From UBA6164 sp964527325 (lineage in GTDB: Bacteria > Patescibacteriota > Gracilibacteria > BD1-5 > UBA6164): DNA of 19,503 nt. Position 1 is the stretch's first letter, and each line of letters opens with the position of its first letter. The stretch spans positions 1-19,503 of the forward strand of contig CAZGNU010000032.1 in assembly GCA_964527325.1 (NCBI GenBank). Direction: 5' to 3'. Below are positions 1-8,115 of this stretch, piece after piece. The notes beneath the pieces are model-generated. The model saw only the letters and a list, made by a program, of their open reading frames with translations. It searched no databases and was not told the DNA's origin. The translations under genes and the position numbers were made by a program.

Positions 1-8
1 ACTAAAAG

Positions 9-29
9 CCCCGGATCTTTAGTCCGGGG
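9..29. repeat. GC-rich hairpin at left edge
   Basis: A perfect 7-bp stem (CCCCGGA / TCCGGGG, loop TCTTTAG) stands out in very AT-rich DNA. Read on the minus strand it is followed by CTTTT, so it could be a terminator for a minus-strand transcript. It resembles the GC-rich hairpins at 823-833 and 5230-5252, which are also followed by a GGTTA-containing tail. Its host gene, if any, lies outside the window. Confidence 0.5.
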
Positions 30-96
30 TGGTTAATATAACTGAACGGTTACTATTGCTTCATCGTTGTATTTTAAAACAAAAATAAAATAGTGC

Positions 97-173
97 TGAC
101 CCGTAACTCTAAGTGGTAGAGTGCCGGACTCCAAATTCGGAAGCTGGGGGTTCGAATCCCTCCGGGTCAGCCA
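97..173 (+). tRNA. trnW: tRNA-Trp (anticodon CCA)
   Basis: A full cloverleaf can be drawn. The acceptor is TGACCCG/CGGGTCA. The D arm is ACTC..GAGT. The anticodon stem is CCGGA/TTCGG with loop CTCCAAA, giving anticodon CCA. The T arm has TTCGAAT. The discriminator is G and CCA is encoded (171-173). Loop and T-arm sequence resemble bacterial tRNA-Trp. A C in the wobble position reads UGG only, which fits a genome in which UGA is glycine. The U1-A72 first pair is less usual than G1-C72. A terminator follows 27 nt downstream. Confidence 0.95.
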
Positions 174-199
174 ATTTACAAAAAGGCAGGAAAAAAAAG

Positions 200-226
200 A
201 TCATGTAATTTTACATGATTTTTTTT
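200..226 (+). terminator. Terminator after tRNA-Trp, probably bidirectional
   Basis: A perfect 9-bp inverted repeat (ATCATGTAA / TTACATGAT) is followed by a T run on the plus strand and preceded by an A run. It can therefore also end the minus-strand gene whose stop codon is at 241-243. Confidence 0.85.
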
Positions 227-240
227 GTTTGCGAGTTTTT

Positions 241-633
241 TTATCTATTTATATTTTCCTCAATCCTATTTATAATAGTTTTATTAATTTTATTTTCGTC
301 ATTGTTTATCATTTCTATTAGATTATCTATTTTTAAAACTATTGCTGTGATATCTGCTAGAGCCTTTACTGTAGCTGTTCTTTCTTCTTCGTTTAATAGT
401 GCAATTTCTCAGAATATAGCTCAAGCATTTAATTCTGCAATTTTACTTCCATTAATAGAAACAGAAACATTTCAGGTTTTAAGAATATATCATTCTCAGT
501 TTGATTCAGCTCATTCTAATAAAATAATTTCACCTTCACCAAAATCTCTTTCTTCACAATTATTTATTATATGATCAATTATATCATGATCAATTCATTT
601 AAATATTTCTAAGTCATATATATTTTCAGACAT
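241..633 (-). CDS. Small cyclic-nucleotide-binding-domain (CNBD) protein
   Basis: 130 aa with TGA=Gly (seven TGA codons). The protein is essentially one CNBD. Residues 30-60 form the beta roll (GEGEIILLEG, LKTGNVSVSI). Residues 74-89 carry the phosphate-binding cassette FGEIALLNEEERTATV, matching the family pattern FGE-[LIV]-A-L-x6-R-[ST]-A-[ST]-V with its Arg. A short helical tail ends the chain. No helix-turn-helix, kinase or channel domain is attached, so it is not a complete Crp-type regulator. It could be a free-standing cNMP sensor or a partner of another protein. Which nucleotide it binds cannot be told. It is the first gene behind the promoter at 660-688. The ATG at 633 was chosen because it gives the full beta roll and lies about 20 nt downstream of the predicted transcription start. 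Confidence 0.85.
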
Positions 634-659
634 AATAATGTGTTATTAGTAATGTTTTA

Positions 660-688
660 ATTGTAACATAAAATTTTTATATTAACAA
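660..688 (-). promoter_or_regulatory. Promoter for the CNBD gene
   Basis: Minus-strand -35 TTGTTA (683-688) and -10 TACAAT (660-665), spacer 17 bp. The expected start near 653 gives a leader of about 20 nt to the ATG at 633. Confidence 0.55.
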
Positions 689-714
689 ATAAAAATCCAT
701 CAGCCTATCGGCAG

Positions 715-820
715 CTTCCTTTAATACTAAAGGAAGCCTTACTATTTACATCTTTATTATATTTTAAGTAATATTAAACTATTACTTAAATCAATTTTCT
801 TCCTTTAGTATTAAAGGAAG
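715..820. repeat. Nested inverted-repeat element, MITE-like
   Basis: Two 22-bp copies (715-736 and 799-820) are exact reverse complements of each other, and each is nearly self-palindromic (CTTCCTTTA..TAAAGGAAG). Between them is a third inverted repeat: TAAGTAATA (765-773) and TATTACTTA (780-788), loop TTAAAC. No coding capacity and no clear target-site duplication is visible. It fills most of the 216-bp gap between the TtcA-like gene and the CNBD gene. Either a MITE-like mobile remnant or a stack of terminators/RNA-processing hairpins would fit. Confidence 0.7.
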
Positions 821-822
821 TA

Positions 823-833
823 CCCCGAAGGGG
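823..833. repeat. GC-rich hairpin downstream of the ttcA-like gene
   Basis: CCCC-GAA-GGGG followed by GGATGGATTAGGTTA. The tail resembles ATGGGTTAGGTTA after the hairpin at 5230-5252. It lies just beyond the stop codon of the minus-strand ttcA-like gene, as the other one does for rplY. It may be a 3'-end stabiliser or a dispersed repeat. No T run follows in either direction. Confidence 0.45.
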
Positions 834-849
834 GGATGGATTAGGTTAT

Positions 850-1602
850 TTACATACAATACCCATCTTTCTCATGTTTTTCTCTAAAATCTTTTATTAG
901 AGAATAAAAAATATTTTCAACATATTTTGGAATTATTTTTTCATTTTGCCAAATAATTTCTTTTTTTATTTTATTTCTTAATCAATCTGTTCAAACTGGA
1001 CATTCACAACCAGAAAATGGTATTTCTTTTGCTTCTACAAATTTTTGTATGTCTTTTTCTCTAATATATGCCATTGGACGAATAAAGGTAATATCTCACT
1101 TACTCATTTTATTTTTTGGAGGCATTATTTTTAATTTTCTTCCAGATATCATATTCATAAAACTAGTTACTACTATATCATCCATATGATGACCATATAT
1201 AATTTTTGTAGCACCGTATTTTTCACATAACTTAAACATTGCAATTCTTCTAGCATAAGCACACCATTGGCATGATTGACCTAATCATTCATTAAGCTTT
1301 GACTCTTCTGGTAATTTTATATCAACCTTTTCTAGAGGTATTCATAAAACATTTTCAAAATATTCTTGTTTTTCTTTAAAGTTTATATCACAATCAATTA
1401 AAAAACTTTTAAATATATAAATAGCTTTTATCTCAAACTTTTCTTTTGCATATTTTCTGTATTCATTCAGTAAATATCACAAAACCATCGAGTCTTTTCA
1501 ACCAGATACTCAAATAAGAACAGTTTCTCACTGCTGAATCATATCAAAGTCATAAATTGCTGTTCTAAGTTTCTTTAATAATCTTTTTTCTAATGCTGAC
1601 AC
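850..1602 (-). CDS. ttcA: TtcA-like tRNA 2-thiocytidine synthase (PP-loop ATPase)
   Basis: 250 aa. The family adenylates and thiolates C32 of certain tRNAs, using a PP-loop and a [4Fe-4S] cluster. Visible motifs are the PP-loop SGGKDSMV at 33-40 (second Gly encoded by TGA), CQWC at 111-114 where TtcA has its CxxC, GHHMDDIVVTSFMNM (TtcA GHHxDD), and a C-terminal RPMAYIREKDI segment as in TtcA. TtcA usually has a second CxxC for the cluster. Here that position reads C-E-C-P, so ligand spacing is altered. The frame is open from a TAA about 45 nt upstream with no ATG in the N-terminal stretch. GTG at 1602 is the best start and gives VSALEKRLLKKL. The first ATG in frame would cut off conserved sequence. 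A related PP-loop family is possible, but the GHHxDD and RPLxYxREKDI-like motifs favour TtcA. Confidence 0.85.
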
Positions 1603-1711
1603 AGTTTTTTTAAAGTTAATAAAATTTAATAAAAAAAAGTGTAATTATATTTTGTTTTTAGGCAAATGATAAATATACTTATATTGTTTTATTTTATAAT
1701 CAAAAATTATT

Positions 1712-3343
1712 ATGTTTAAAAATAAAAAAGCATTTACTCTTGTGGAATTAATAGTAGTAATCACAATTATAGCAATTTTATGAACTATTGCATTTATTTC
1801 ATTACAATGATATTCAAAATCATCAAGAAATTCAGTAAGAATATCAGATGTTTCAAACATGAAAATATCATTAGAATTATTTCACTTAAATTCATGAAAA
1901 TATCCATTGCCAGATGATAATGAAATAGTAGATTATGGCTGAGAAACTTTATGGTACCAATGACAATTTTGAATTAATGTAGTATCAGCACTTTCAAGAA
2001 ATATGAGTGAAATACCAACAGATCCATTAACAAACAAAAAATATATATTTTCAGTAATAAATAATAAAAATGAATATCAAATATTAAGTTTATTAGAATG
2101 AGAATTATCATTAAATACTATAAATCAAACAAATGCTGCAAATATTGAAGTTAATCCAAAAGTAGATTGAATATATAATGGTGTATTTGTAAAAACTGCA
2201 AGTTATATAGTTCCATCACCAAGTATAATTACGTCAATAACAATTCCTGAATGATTATGATTAACATTAGATAATACAAATATTACATCTCAAATAATAA
2301 ATTGATGAGAAAATATTCCAAACATATGAAATGTTAATTATAACACTTGAGCATTAACATGACTATGATTATATGCAACTTGAACAATAACAAAAGATTC
2401 AACAACAGAAGAAAAATTATCAGTTTACCAGTCAATAGTAGACGCTTATTCAGGAACAGTATTAGCTACAGATTGATGAACAATAGAAATATTATTAAAT
2501 AAAGAAACAGAAGAAGAACAACTATTAATAGTAGAAACAGTAGTATTAAAAAATACTACTAGTGTTGCAACAATACCAGTTTCAACATCAAAAACAGTAG
2601 CGGATTGTGAAACAACAGTATGAGAAGTAATTTATTGAACAACAGATTGATTAATAGATGGAGAAGATATACTTACGTGTGATGATGATATAATAACATG
2701 TAATTGAACAACATGAAGTTGAATCACGATAAAGGCATGTAATCAATGAGCTACAACAGTATATACAGATCAAACTTTTGCAAGTGAAGCAACAGCAAGA
2801 GATTCATGAGTAAATCAGTGGGCATGATGATTATATCAATGGTGAAATAATGCAGAAAATTCGTACAATACAGCTACTTCTACATTAATAGTTTCTACTA
2901 CAGATGAAGATAGTATATATAATAGTTCACCTTTTGTATTATGAAGCTCTAGTTATAGATATGATTGGATAGAAACTCAAAATGATAATTTATGGTGAAA
3001 TATAACAGATACAAGTGTATCAAGAAAATGACCATGTGAAACATGATATCATGTACCAAGTAAATCAGAATGGCAAAATTTATTTAATCTTAAATGGGAT
3101 GCGAATGATGCAAATTTATGTCTTGAGATGATGGATGATTTGAAAATGCCTATGGCATGAGTTCGTTCTTGGAATGATGGTTCTATGACTCAACAGGGTT
3201 CTTGGGGACGTTATTGGTCTTCATCACCTGGTGTTTCAGGGGTGTATTACATTGATTTTTGATGGTCTTATAGTTATATGATTAATTCAAGCAATGAAAT
3301 TAATCGTGCTCAAGGATTACCTGTTAGATGTTTTAAAAATTAG
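1712..3343 (+). CDS. Type IV pilin-like protein with C-terminal FISUMP-type domain
   Basis: 543 aa. The N-terminus (MFKNKKAFTLVELIVVIT) is a class III/prepilin leader: basic residues, a cleavage site before F8, Glu at +5, then a hydrophobic helix ending near residue 28. Position -1 is Ala rather than Gly. Residues about 30-330 are Ser/Thr/Asn-rich with repeated short Thr/Ala stretches and some Cys. From about 345 on the sequence resembles FISUMP (Fib_succ_major) domains: GLYQWGN, GYHVPSKSEWQNL (445-457), RYWSSSP (500-506) and a terminal GLPVRCFKN. At 543 aa it is several times longer than an ordinary major pilin, so it is probably a minor or tip pilin/adhesin exposed outside the cell. Very many TGA glycines. 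A TATAAT lies at 1695-1700 only 12 nt before the ATG, with no convincing -35. If that -10 is real the mRNA would be nearly leaderless. Confidence 0.85.
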
Positions 3344-3358
3344 CTCATTAAATAAAAT

Positions 3359-3386
3359 TTTACATTATTAAAATTTTATCTATAAT
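3359..3386 (+). promoter_or_regulatory. Promoter for the FecR-like gene
   Basis: -35 TTTACA (3359-3364), 16-bp spacer, perfect -10 TATAAT (3381-3386). The predicted start near 3393 leaves a leader of about 23 nt. Confidence 0.6.
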
Positions 3387-3415
3387 ATCTCATATTATAT
3401 GTTAATTATTGAATT

Positions 3416-4831
3416 ATGAATGTTAGAAGAAGAAAAGATACTATTCAAAAGTGATTAAAAGATTATTTGGTTCCTATTATCGGAGGGTTATTAATTATTG
3501 TTTTAATATTTAGTTTTTTTTCAGGCAGTAATGAACCTACACAAATAGATTTAGAAAATAAGGTTTGATTGGAATTGACTATGGACTCTCCATCTACAGA
3601 GAGTTATATAGAATATCCAGGAAATTTTAAGAAAAAAATAGAGTGAGATATTTCTTTGTATAAGTGAGAAAAAGTAATTGTTAAAGAGGGAAGTGTTAGT
3701 TTAGCATTGTTTGGATCTGGTGATTTTAAGGTTGATAAACTTTGAGAATTAAAATATTTAGAAAATGGAGATTTTTCTATACTTTCTTCTAATTTATGGT
3801 TAAATTCCACTTTGTGAGTAAATTTGCAAATGAGATTTGCTGATGTAAAAGTAGGAGAAAATACTCATATTTCTTTTTCACAAAATGAAATGTGAAGTAC
3901 TGTATATTTAATTAATTGATTTGCTGAAGTTACAAACTTAGCTTGAGAATCTACAGTGTTAGATAATTGACAAAAAATTACAGTTTCTAGGTTAGATGCT
4001 AATAGTGAAGATCTTGATATGTCTTTATTAAAAGAAAATATTGATGATTATTATAAACGTTCAGATTGGTTTATAAAAAATAATTGAAATAGTTATTTAT
4101 GATTAAATGAAGATGATGATAAAACTTGAACATGATCAACAAAAACAATTTCAACAGGAAATAAATTACTTAATTTTACTAATTTATCTGATGAAGCAAA
4201 TGTATCTTCTGATACAATTGATGTTTCTTGAAATTTTACAGATGAATATATTACAAAAATAGTATTAAATGGAACAGAGGCTAAAATTAATACTGAATCA
4301 AAAACATTCAAAATAGAAAATGTATCAGTTGCTAACAAAGAAAACGACTTAGTTTTCAAAGTATATGATGATTCTAACGACTTATTATCAAAATTTATAT
4401 ATGTAGTTTATTATAATGGATGATCAGATACAAATACTTCTACTTCTAAATTTAGTGTAAAAACATTTGATGTAGATGGTAGTCAGTTTATTTTTACAAC
4501 ACTAAAAGATTCATGAGTATCTAAACAATTAAATTGAAAGACAACTTATTCAACTTACTGAGATTATCTAACTATATACTGAAAAGTAACAGCAGAGTGA
4601 ATTAAGAATGTTTCAGTAAATGGTTATACTCTTAAATCATTCAACTGAAGTACCTGGAGATATCATCCATCAGTTGTTAATGACAACCTAAGCGTTTGAA
4701 CAAATGTATATGAAATTAAATATTACAGTGAAGCCTGAAAAGTAGTATACACAAATCACTTTACTATAATTAAAAAGAAAATTGAAGAAAAGGAGACTAA
4801 GGTTATAAGTGATGAGGTAAAAGTTGATTAA
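3416..4831 (+). CDS. Membrane-anchored FecR-like/Ig-like surface protein
   Basis: 471 aa. A basic N-terminus (MNVRRRKDTIQKGLKDYLV) precedes one transmembrane segment at about 20-37 (PIIGGLLIIVLIFSFF). The rest is predicted extracytoplasmic. Residues about 80-190 look like a FecR-type double-psi/beta domain: repeated short beta strands, ISLYKGEKVIVKEG, then VYLINGFAEVTNLAGESTVL and DNGQKITV. Residues about 245-340 and 350-455 look like two bacterial Ig-like beta domains (IDVSGNFTDEYITKIVLNGT; LTIYGKVTAEGIKNVSVNGY), which resemble each other. A charged Lys/Glu tail ends the chain. It has its own promoter 70 nt after the pilin-like gene and a strong terminator. A role with the pilin-like protein at the cell surface is only inferred from position. 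Confidence 0.7.
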
Positions 4832-4858
4832 AAAAAGATGAGCAAAGCTCATCTTTTT
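4832..4858. terminator. Bidirectional terminator between convergent genes
   Basis: A perfect 12-bp stem (AAAAAGATGAGC / GCTCATCTTTTT, loop AAA) lies directly after the stop of the FecR-like gene. It overlaps the last two bases of the stop codon of the convergent minus-strand gene. Confidence 0.9.
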
Positions 4859-5180
4859 AACACCCAATTCCACAACTTCAACAATCAGTTGGTGCACATC
4901 AAACTGACATGTCTCATCATCAGATGATACTGATGAACATTGATTTTAGTTCTTCGTCATCTGGTACTATTCATTCAAAGATAGTGTCTTTGAAATCAAT
5001 AGAGTCTTCTATAACTATTAAAGCAGGCTCTTTTTTGATGTCTAATTCTTTTTTTAAAGATTTATCCATAGTTTCTTCAACTTTTATAAAATCATTAAGT
5101 CATAACTCTTCTAGAGTATACTCAACTTTTTTCATTAACTGCTTTGTTTCCTTATTTTTTCAATATATTTTTATTTCCAT
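4857..5180 (-). CDS. Small thioredoxin-fold-like protein with Cys-rich tail
   Basis: 107 aa. The pattern beta-alpha-beta then IKKEPALIVIEDS (a probable cis-Pro as in thioredoxin-like proteins), then a short helix, suggests a thioredoxin/glutaredoxin-like fold of the MTH895/TM0996 small-redox type. The usual N-terminal CxxC after strand 1 is missing (here IYGKNKET). Instead all four cysteines sit in the last 13 residues, CAPTDCGSCGIGC (C95, C100, C103, C107), after a Gly run GGGD coded by three TGA in a row. The tail could bind metal or serve as a relocated redox site, but this is inference. It lies just downstream of the rplY terminator, so it may be expressed by read-through or from a weak promoter in the 20-nt gap. 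Confidence 0.65.
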
Positions 5181-5199
5181 TTTTTTATTTTACTTTTAT

Positions 5200-5225
5200 A
5201 AAAAAAACTCCATTAATTAGGAGTC
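5200..5225 (-). terminator. Terminator of rplY
   Basis: Minus-strand reading: ACTCC, loop TAATTAAT, GGAGT, then a run of T. It lies about 45 nt past the rplY stop codon, next to the GC-rich hairpin. Confidence 0.75.
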
Positions 5226-5229
5226 TTTT

Positions 5230-5252
5230 CCCCTCTCCTATAAGGAGAGGGG
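5230..5252. repeat. GC-rich hairpin after rplY
   Basis: A perfect 9-bp stem CCCCTCTCC / GGAGAGGGG with loop TATAA, followed on the plus strand by TTATGGGTTAGGTTAA. The tail resembles that of the hairpin at 823-833. It is strongly GC-rich against its background. It may strengthen the neighbouring terminator or be a copy of a small dispersed repeat. Confidence 0.6.
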
Positions 5253-5268
5253 TTATGGGTTAGGTTAA

Positions 5269-5913
5269 TTAATCTTCTTTCTTTTCTTCTTCAGAACCTT
5301 CTTCAGTTTCTTCTTCAGCTCATTCTGGAAGTTCACTTTCAGGAGCTTCTTCTGGAATTACTTCAATTTTTGGTTGAGAAACAGAAGCTATTACTCATTC
5401 ATTAGTTAATACTTCAAATATTTCAGTATCAATATTTATATCAGATACTTTAATTGTATCACCAAATTCTTTTAATGATGATAAATCAGCATCAAAATGA
5501 TCAACTAAGTTTTTTGGTAATACTTTTACTTCTATTTCTTTTAATTGTTCTTCTAAAACACCACCTTCTTTAACTGCTTGAGATTCTCAAATAAAATTAA
5601 TAGAAATTTTAGTAGTAAGTTTTTGACCTCTAGTAATTGCATAGAAATCAACATGTAAGAAGTCTCCAGAAATAGGTTCTCTTTGTATTTGGTGAACAAG
5701 TACTTCTATTTTTTCTTTACCAGCCTTTAAGTTGATAATAGTACTTTCTCATGATTTTCTAAAAGTTTTTAGAAAATCAGAGTTATCCATTTTTAATAAA
5801 ATAGGTTCTTGATTTTTACCATAAACTACTGCTGGAACCTTACTTGAAGCTCTAACTTCACTTAATTTTTCCTCTGTAGTTCTGATGTCCGCGTTTAGAT
5901 TTAGGTTTTCCAT
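5269..5913 (-). CDS. rplY: Ribosomal protein bL25 (general stress protein Ctc type)
   Basis: 214 aa. bL25 binds 5S rRNA in the large subunit. The N-terminal L25 domain is visible in VRASSKVPAVVYGKN, FRKSGESTIINL and IQREPISGDFLHVDFYAI. The C-terminal TL5/Ctc domain is visible in KISINFIGESQAVKEGGVLEEQLKEIEVKVLPKNL and DTIKVSDINI. A long acidic tail (EEAPESELPEGAEEETEE..) follows. Length is typical of the two-domain Ctc form, not the 94-aa E. coli form. Few TGA codons are used compared with neighbouring genes, as expected for a highly expressed gene with GGT/GGA preference. The ATG at 5913 starts at the family's usual N-terminus. The promoter is at 5953-5980 and the terminator at 5200-5225. 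Confidence 0.95.
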
Positions 5914-5952
5914 AATTTATGTTATTTGATATGTAAATTAAAAAGCGAGCAA

Positions 5953-5980
5953 ATTCTATTCATAAAACGAAAATTTGCAA
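5953..5980 (-). promoter_or_regulatory. Promoter for rplY
   Basis: Minus-strand -35 TTGCAA (5975-5980), 16-bp spacer, -10 TAGAAT (5953-5958). The leader would be about 33 nt. Confidence 0.55.
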
Positions 5981-6003
5981 AACTTTTTTGACTTTTTTAT
6001 TTT

Positions 6004-7911
6004 TTATCTAATTAATAATCTATCATCACTTACTTCAAAGTTTATTTTATATAGTCATTTTTTATTTAAAATAACTATTTCTCAGTCATGATTTATAAAG
6101 AAATCTTTTATTTCTTTTTTATCTGCTTCTATTTGTCATATATAAGTTAAGCTTTTAGTATTTTGATAATTTGTTGTGTTTGGTTTAAAAATCCATATTT
6201 TATTATTTAATAACATATATACATAATTTAAATCTGCTCTAGCTTTTAAATCTATTATATTTTCAGAATTTTCTATATTATAGTTTTTTGGCAATTTGTT
6301 TATTACTATCTTTTCTATTCTATATGGATTAGAGAAAAATTTAATAATAGATAAGTCATTTTTAAGAATATAAAATCATCAATCAATAGATACAGATAAT
6401 ACTTTTCATATTTGTGTTAAATCATCATTTTTTAAATATCATTCTCATGATTTAAATGATGTTCAATGTAAACGGTGTTTATATATTTGATTATCTTCAG
6501 CTCAAATTAGATATATATTTTGAGCATATGATGAAATTTCTTTAGATTTTTCCCATGTTTTCTGTCAAGAAACATCTTGGTAGTTAAAGTATCAGTTTTT
6601 TGTAAATTTAACTATTTTTGATGAACTAGTTAGTAAATACATATTTTCTCATATAAATGTAGCATCTATAAAGTTTTCATCTTCTTCAAGAGCATTAAAT
6701 ATATATTCTTTTGCTTTTGTTTCTGGTAATATTGGTCAAATAACTCAATTATTTGTTACTATATATGGTTTTTTAATGTCAATATTTTTGGCTATTTTTA
6801 CAGGATTTTCAAAATTTCATTCATAAATAATATTTTGCTGATTTTCTTCAAAAATTTCTATTTTATTAAATTGTTTTTTTAATATATTTAAGTTGTCATT
6901 TATTTTTTCAATATCACTTAGGTATAATCCATTATTTTCTGTTTCTGCTAATAAATCTTCTGCTTTTTTTATATTTAGTTCAAAAATATCTTGATTAGCA
7001 ATATTTTCTGAAGCTATTTTTAAATAACTTTTAGCTATTATTATATTATTTTTTGAAATTTCTTTTTCTTCACTTTGAGTTGTTATTCATATAACAGTAG
7101 AAAGGATAGAATAAAGTAATATTATAGAAAGAGTAATTCACACTATTAATATAGAATTCCTTACTACCTTTGAACTAGTATTTATTTTATCTTTCCACAT
7201 TAAAAAATATCCAATAATATTTTTAGAAAATTTATTATCTAATGCTTTTATTAGATTTTCTTTTAATAAATCCGATTTTGTTAATTTTTCTTCCGTTTTA
7301 CCAGATAAGTATTTCATAGAATTAACAAGTATATTTTCTTCTACGATTTCACCTTGAAGTATATTTTTTATATTTTTATTAAAAATTTTTATATCTTCAG
7401 ATATTACAAGTCAATCAAGTAAATCGCTAGGAGATAAGTAGTTTAATAATCTTTTATTAGATGAAACGATTATTTCATTATTTTTTATATCTCAGCTTGA
7501 TACAAAATTAAATTCTTTTCTATTTTCTCATTTATTTGTTAATTCTATTACTTCACTGTTTTTATTTATTAAATAACATGAAGCTTTTCAAATATTAGAA
7601 AATATATAATTATTATTATTTAATATTCATATAATTATATCTATTTTTATCTCTTTTTTTGAATCTTGTTTCCATGTTTTTATAAAACTATTTATATTTT
7701 CTAAAGCGGTACTAAAGTCATTATAGGTATTTTTTTTTGAAATTTTATCTATTATATAATCTAATATATTATTAATAATTAGGTCTCAAAAATTTTTATC
7801 ATCAGTACTAACTAAAATAAAACAATCTAGATTAACGTCTAGATTAATATTTCTTTTTACAAGTAAATTTTCTTTCTCAAAGTCTATTTTTTGCGAATTT
7901 ATTTCAAACAT
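6004..7911 (-). CDS. Membrane protein: possible PP2C-like head, one TM, coiled coil, propeller-like tail
   Basis: 635 aa, not firmly recognised. Residues 1-240 show an order of strands and motifs that recalls SpoIIE/PP2C-type phosphatases (DCFILVSTDD near 29-38; IDIIIGILNNNNYIFSNIGKASCYLI near 90-115; EIIVSSNKRLLNYLSPSDLL near 146-165). The metal-binding Asp/Gly motifs (DGxG, GDS) are not clear, so it may be a catalytically dead relative. Residues about 252-277 are one transmembrane helix. Residues 280-365 are a charged helical/coiled-coil stretch (KKAEDLLAETENNG, IEKINDNLNILKKQF). From about 375 on, repeated short beta units with aromatic/Gly turns (FIGENMYLLTSSSKIVKF, YAQNIYLIGAEDNQIYKH, FYILKNDLSIIKFF, YVYMLLNNKIWIF) look like beta-propeller blades, presumably outside the membrane. 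This resembles a cytoplasmic output domain coupled to an extracellular sensor, but function is unproven. Confidence 0.6.
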
Positions 7912-7949
7912 TTTATTTAATTTTTATGTGTTATTAGTTTTCTAATAAA

Positions 7950-7976
7950 ATTATATATAAAATATTAGAATATCAA
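7950..7976 (-). promoter_or_regulatory. Possible promoter for the large membrane protein
   Basis: Minus-strand TTGATA (7971-7976) and TATAAT (7950-7955). The 15-bp spacer is shorter than ideal. The 7912-8115 gap lies between divergent genes and must hold both promoters. Nothing else was seen in it. Confidence 0.35.
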
Positions 7977-8047
7977 AATGGAAATTTTGTTTTTTTAGTT
8001 TTTTAAGTACAATAAAATTATACTTATTTGTAAAAATAAAAAATATT

Positions 8048-8075
8048 TTGCATTCTAAAAAGTTTCTGGTATACT
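8048..8075 (+). promoter_or_regulatory. Promoter for the ATPase gene
   Basis: -35 TTGCAT (8048-8053), 16-bp spacer, -10 TATACT (8070-8075) with an extended TG dinucleotide one base upstream of the -10. The expected start near 8082 gives a leader of about 34 nt. Confidence 0.65.
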
Positions 8076-8115
8076 GGAATAAATAATGTATTTATTTCTG
8101 GTTAACCGTAAGAAT

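Noticed and set aside
97..173. tRNA that reads UGA
   Set aside because: The anticodon is CCA, which pairs with UGG only. The glycine tRNA for UGA is not in this window.
215..574. 119-aa plus-strand ORF with a hydrophobic start
   Set aside because: It lies on the opposite strand of the CNBD gene, whose phosphate-binding cassette is clear. It is a shadow ORF.
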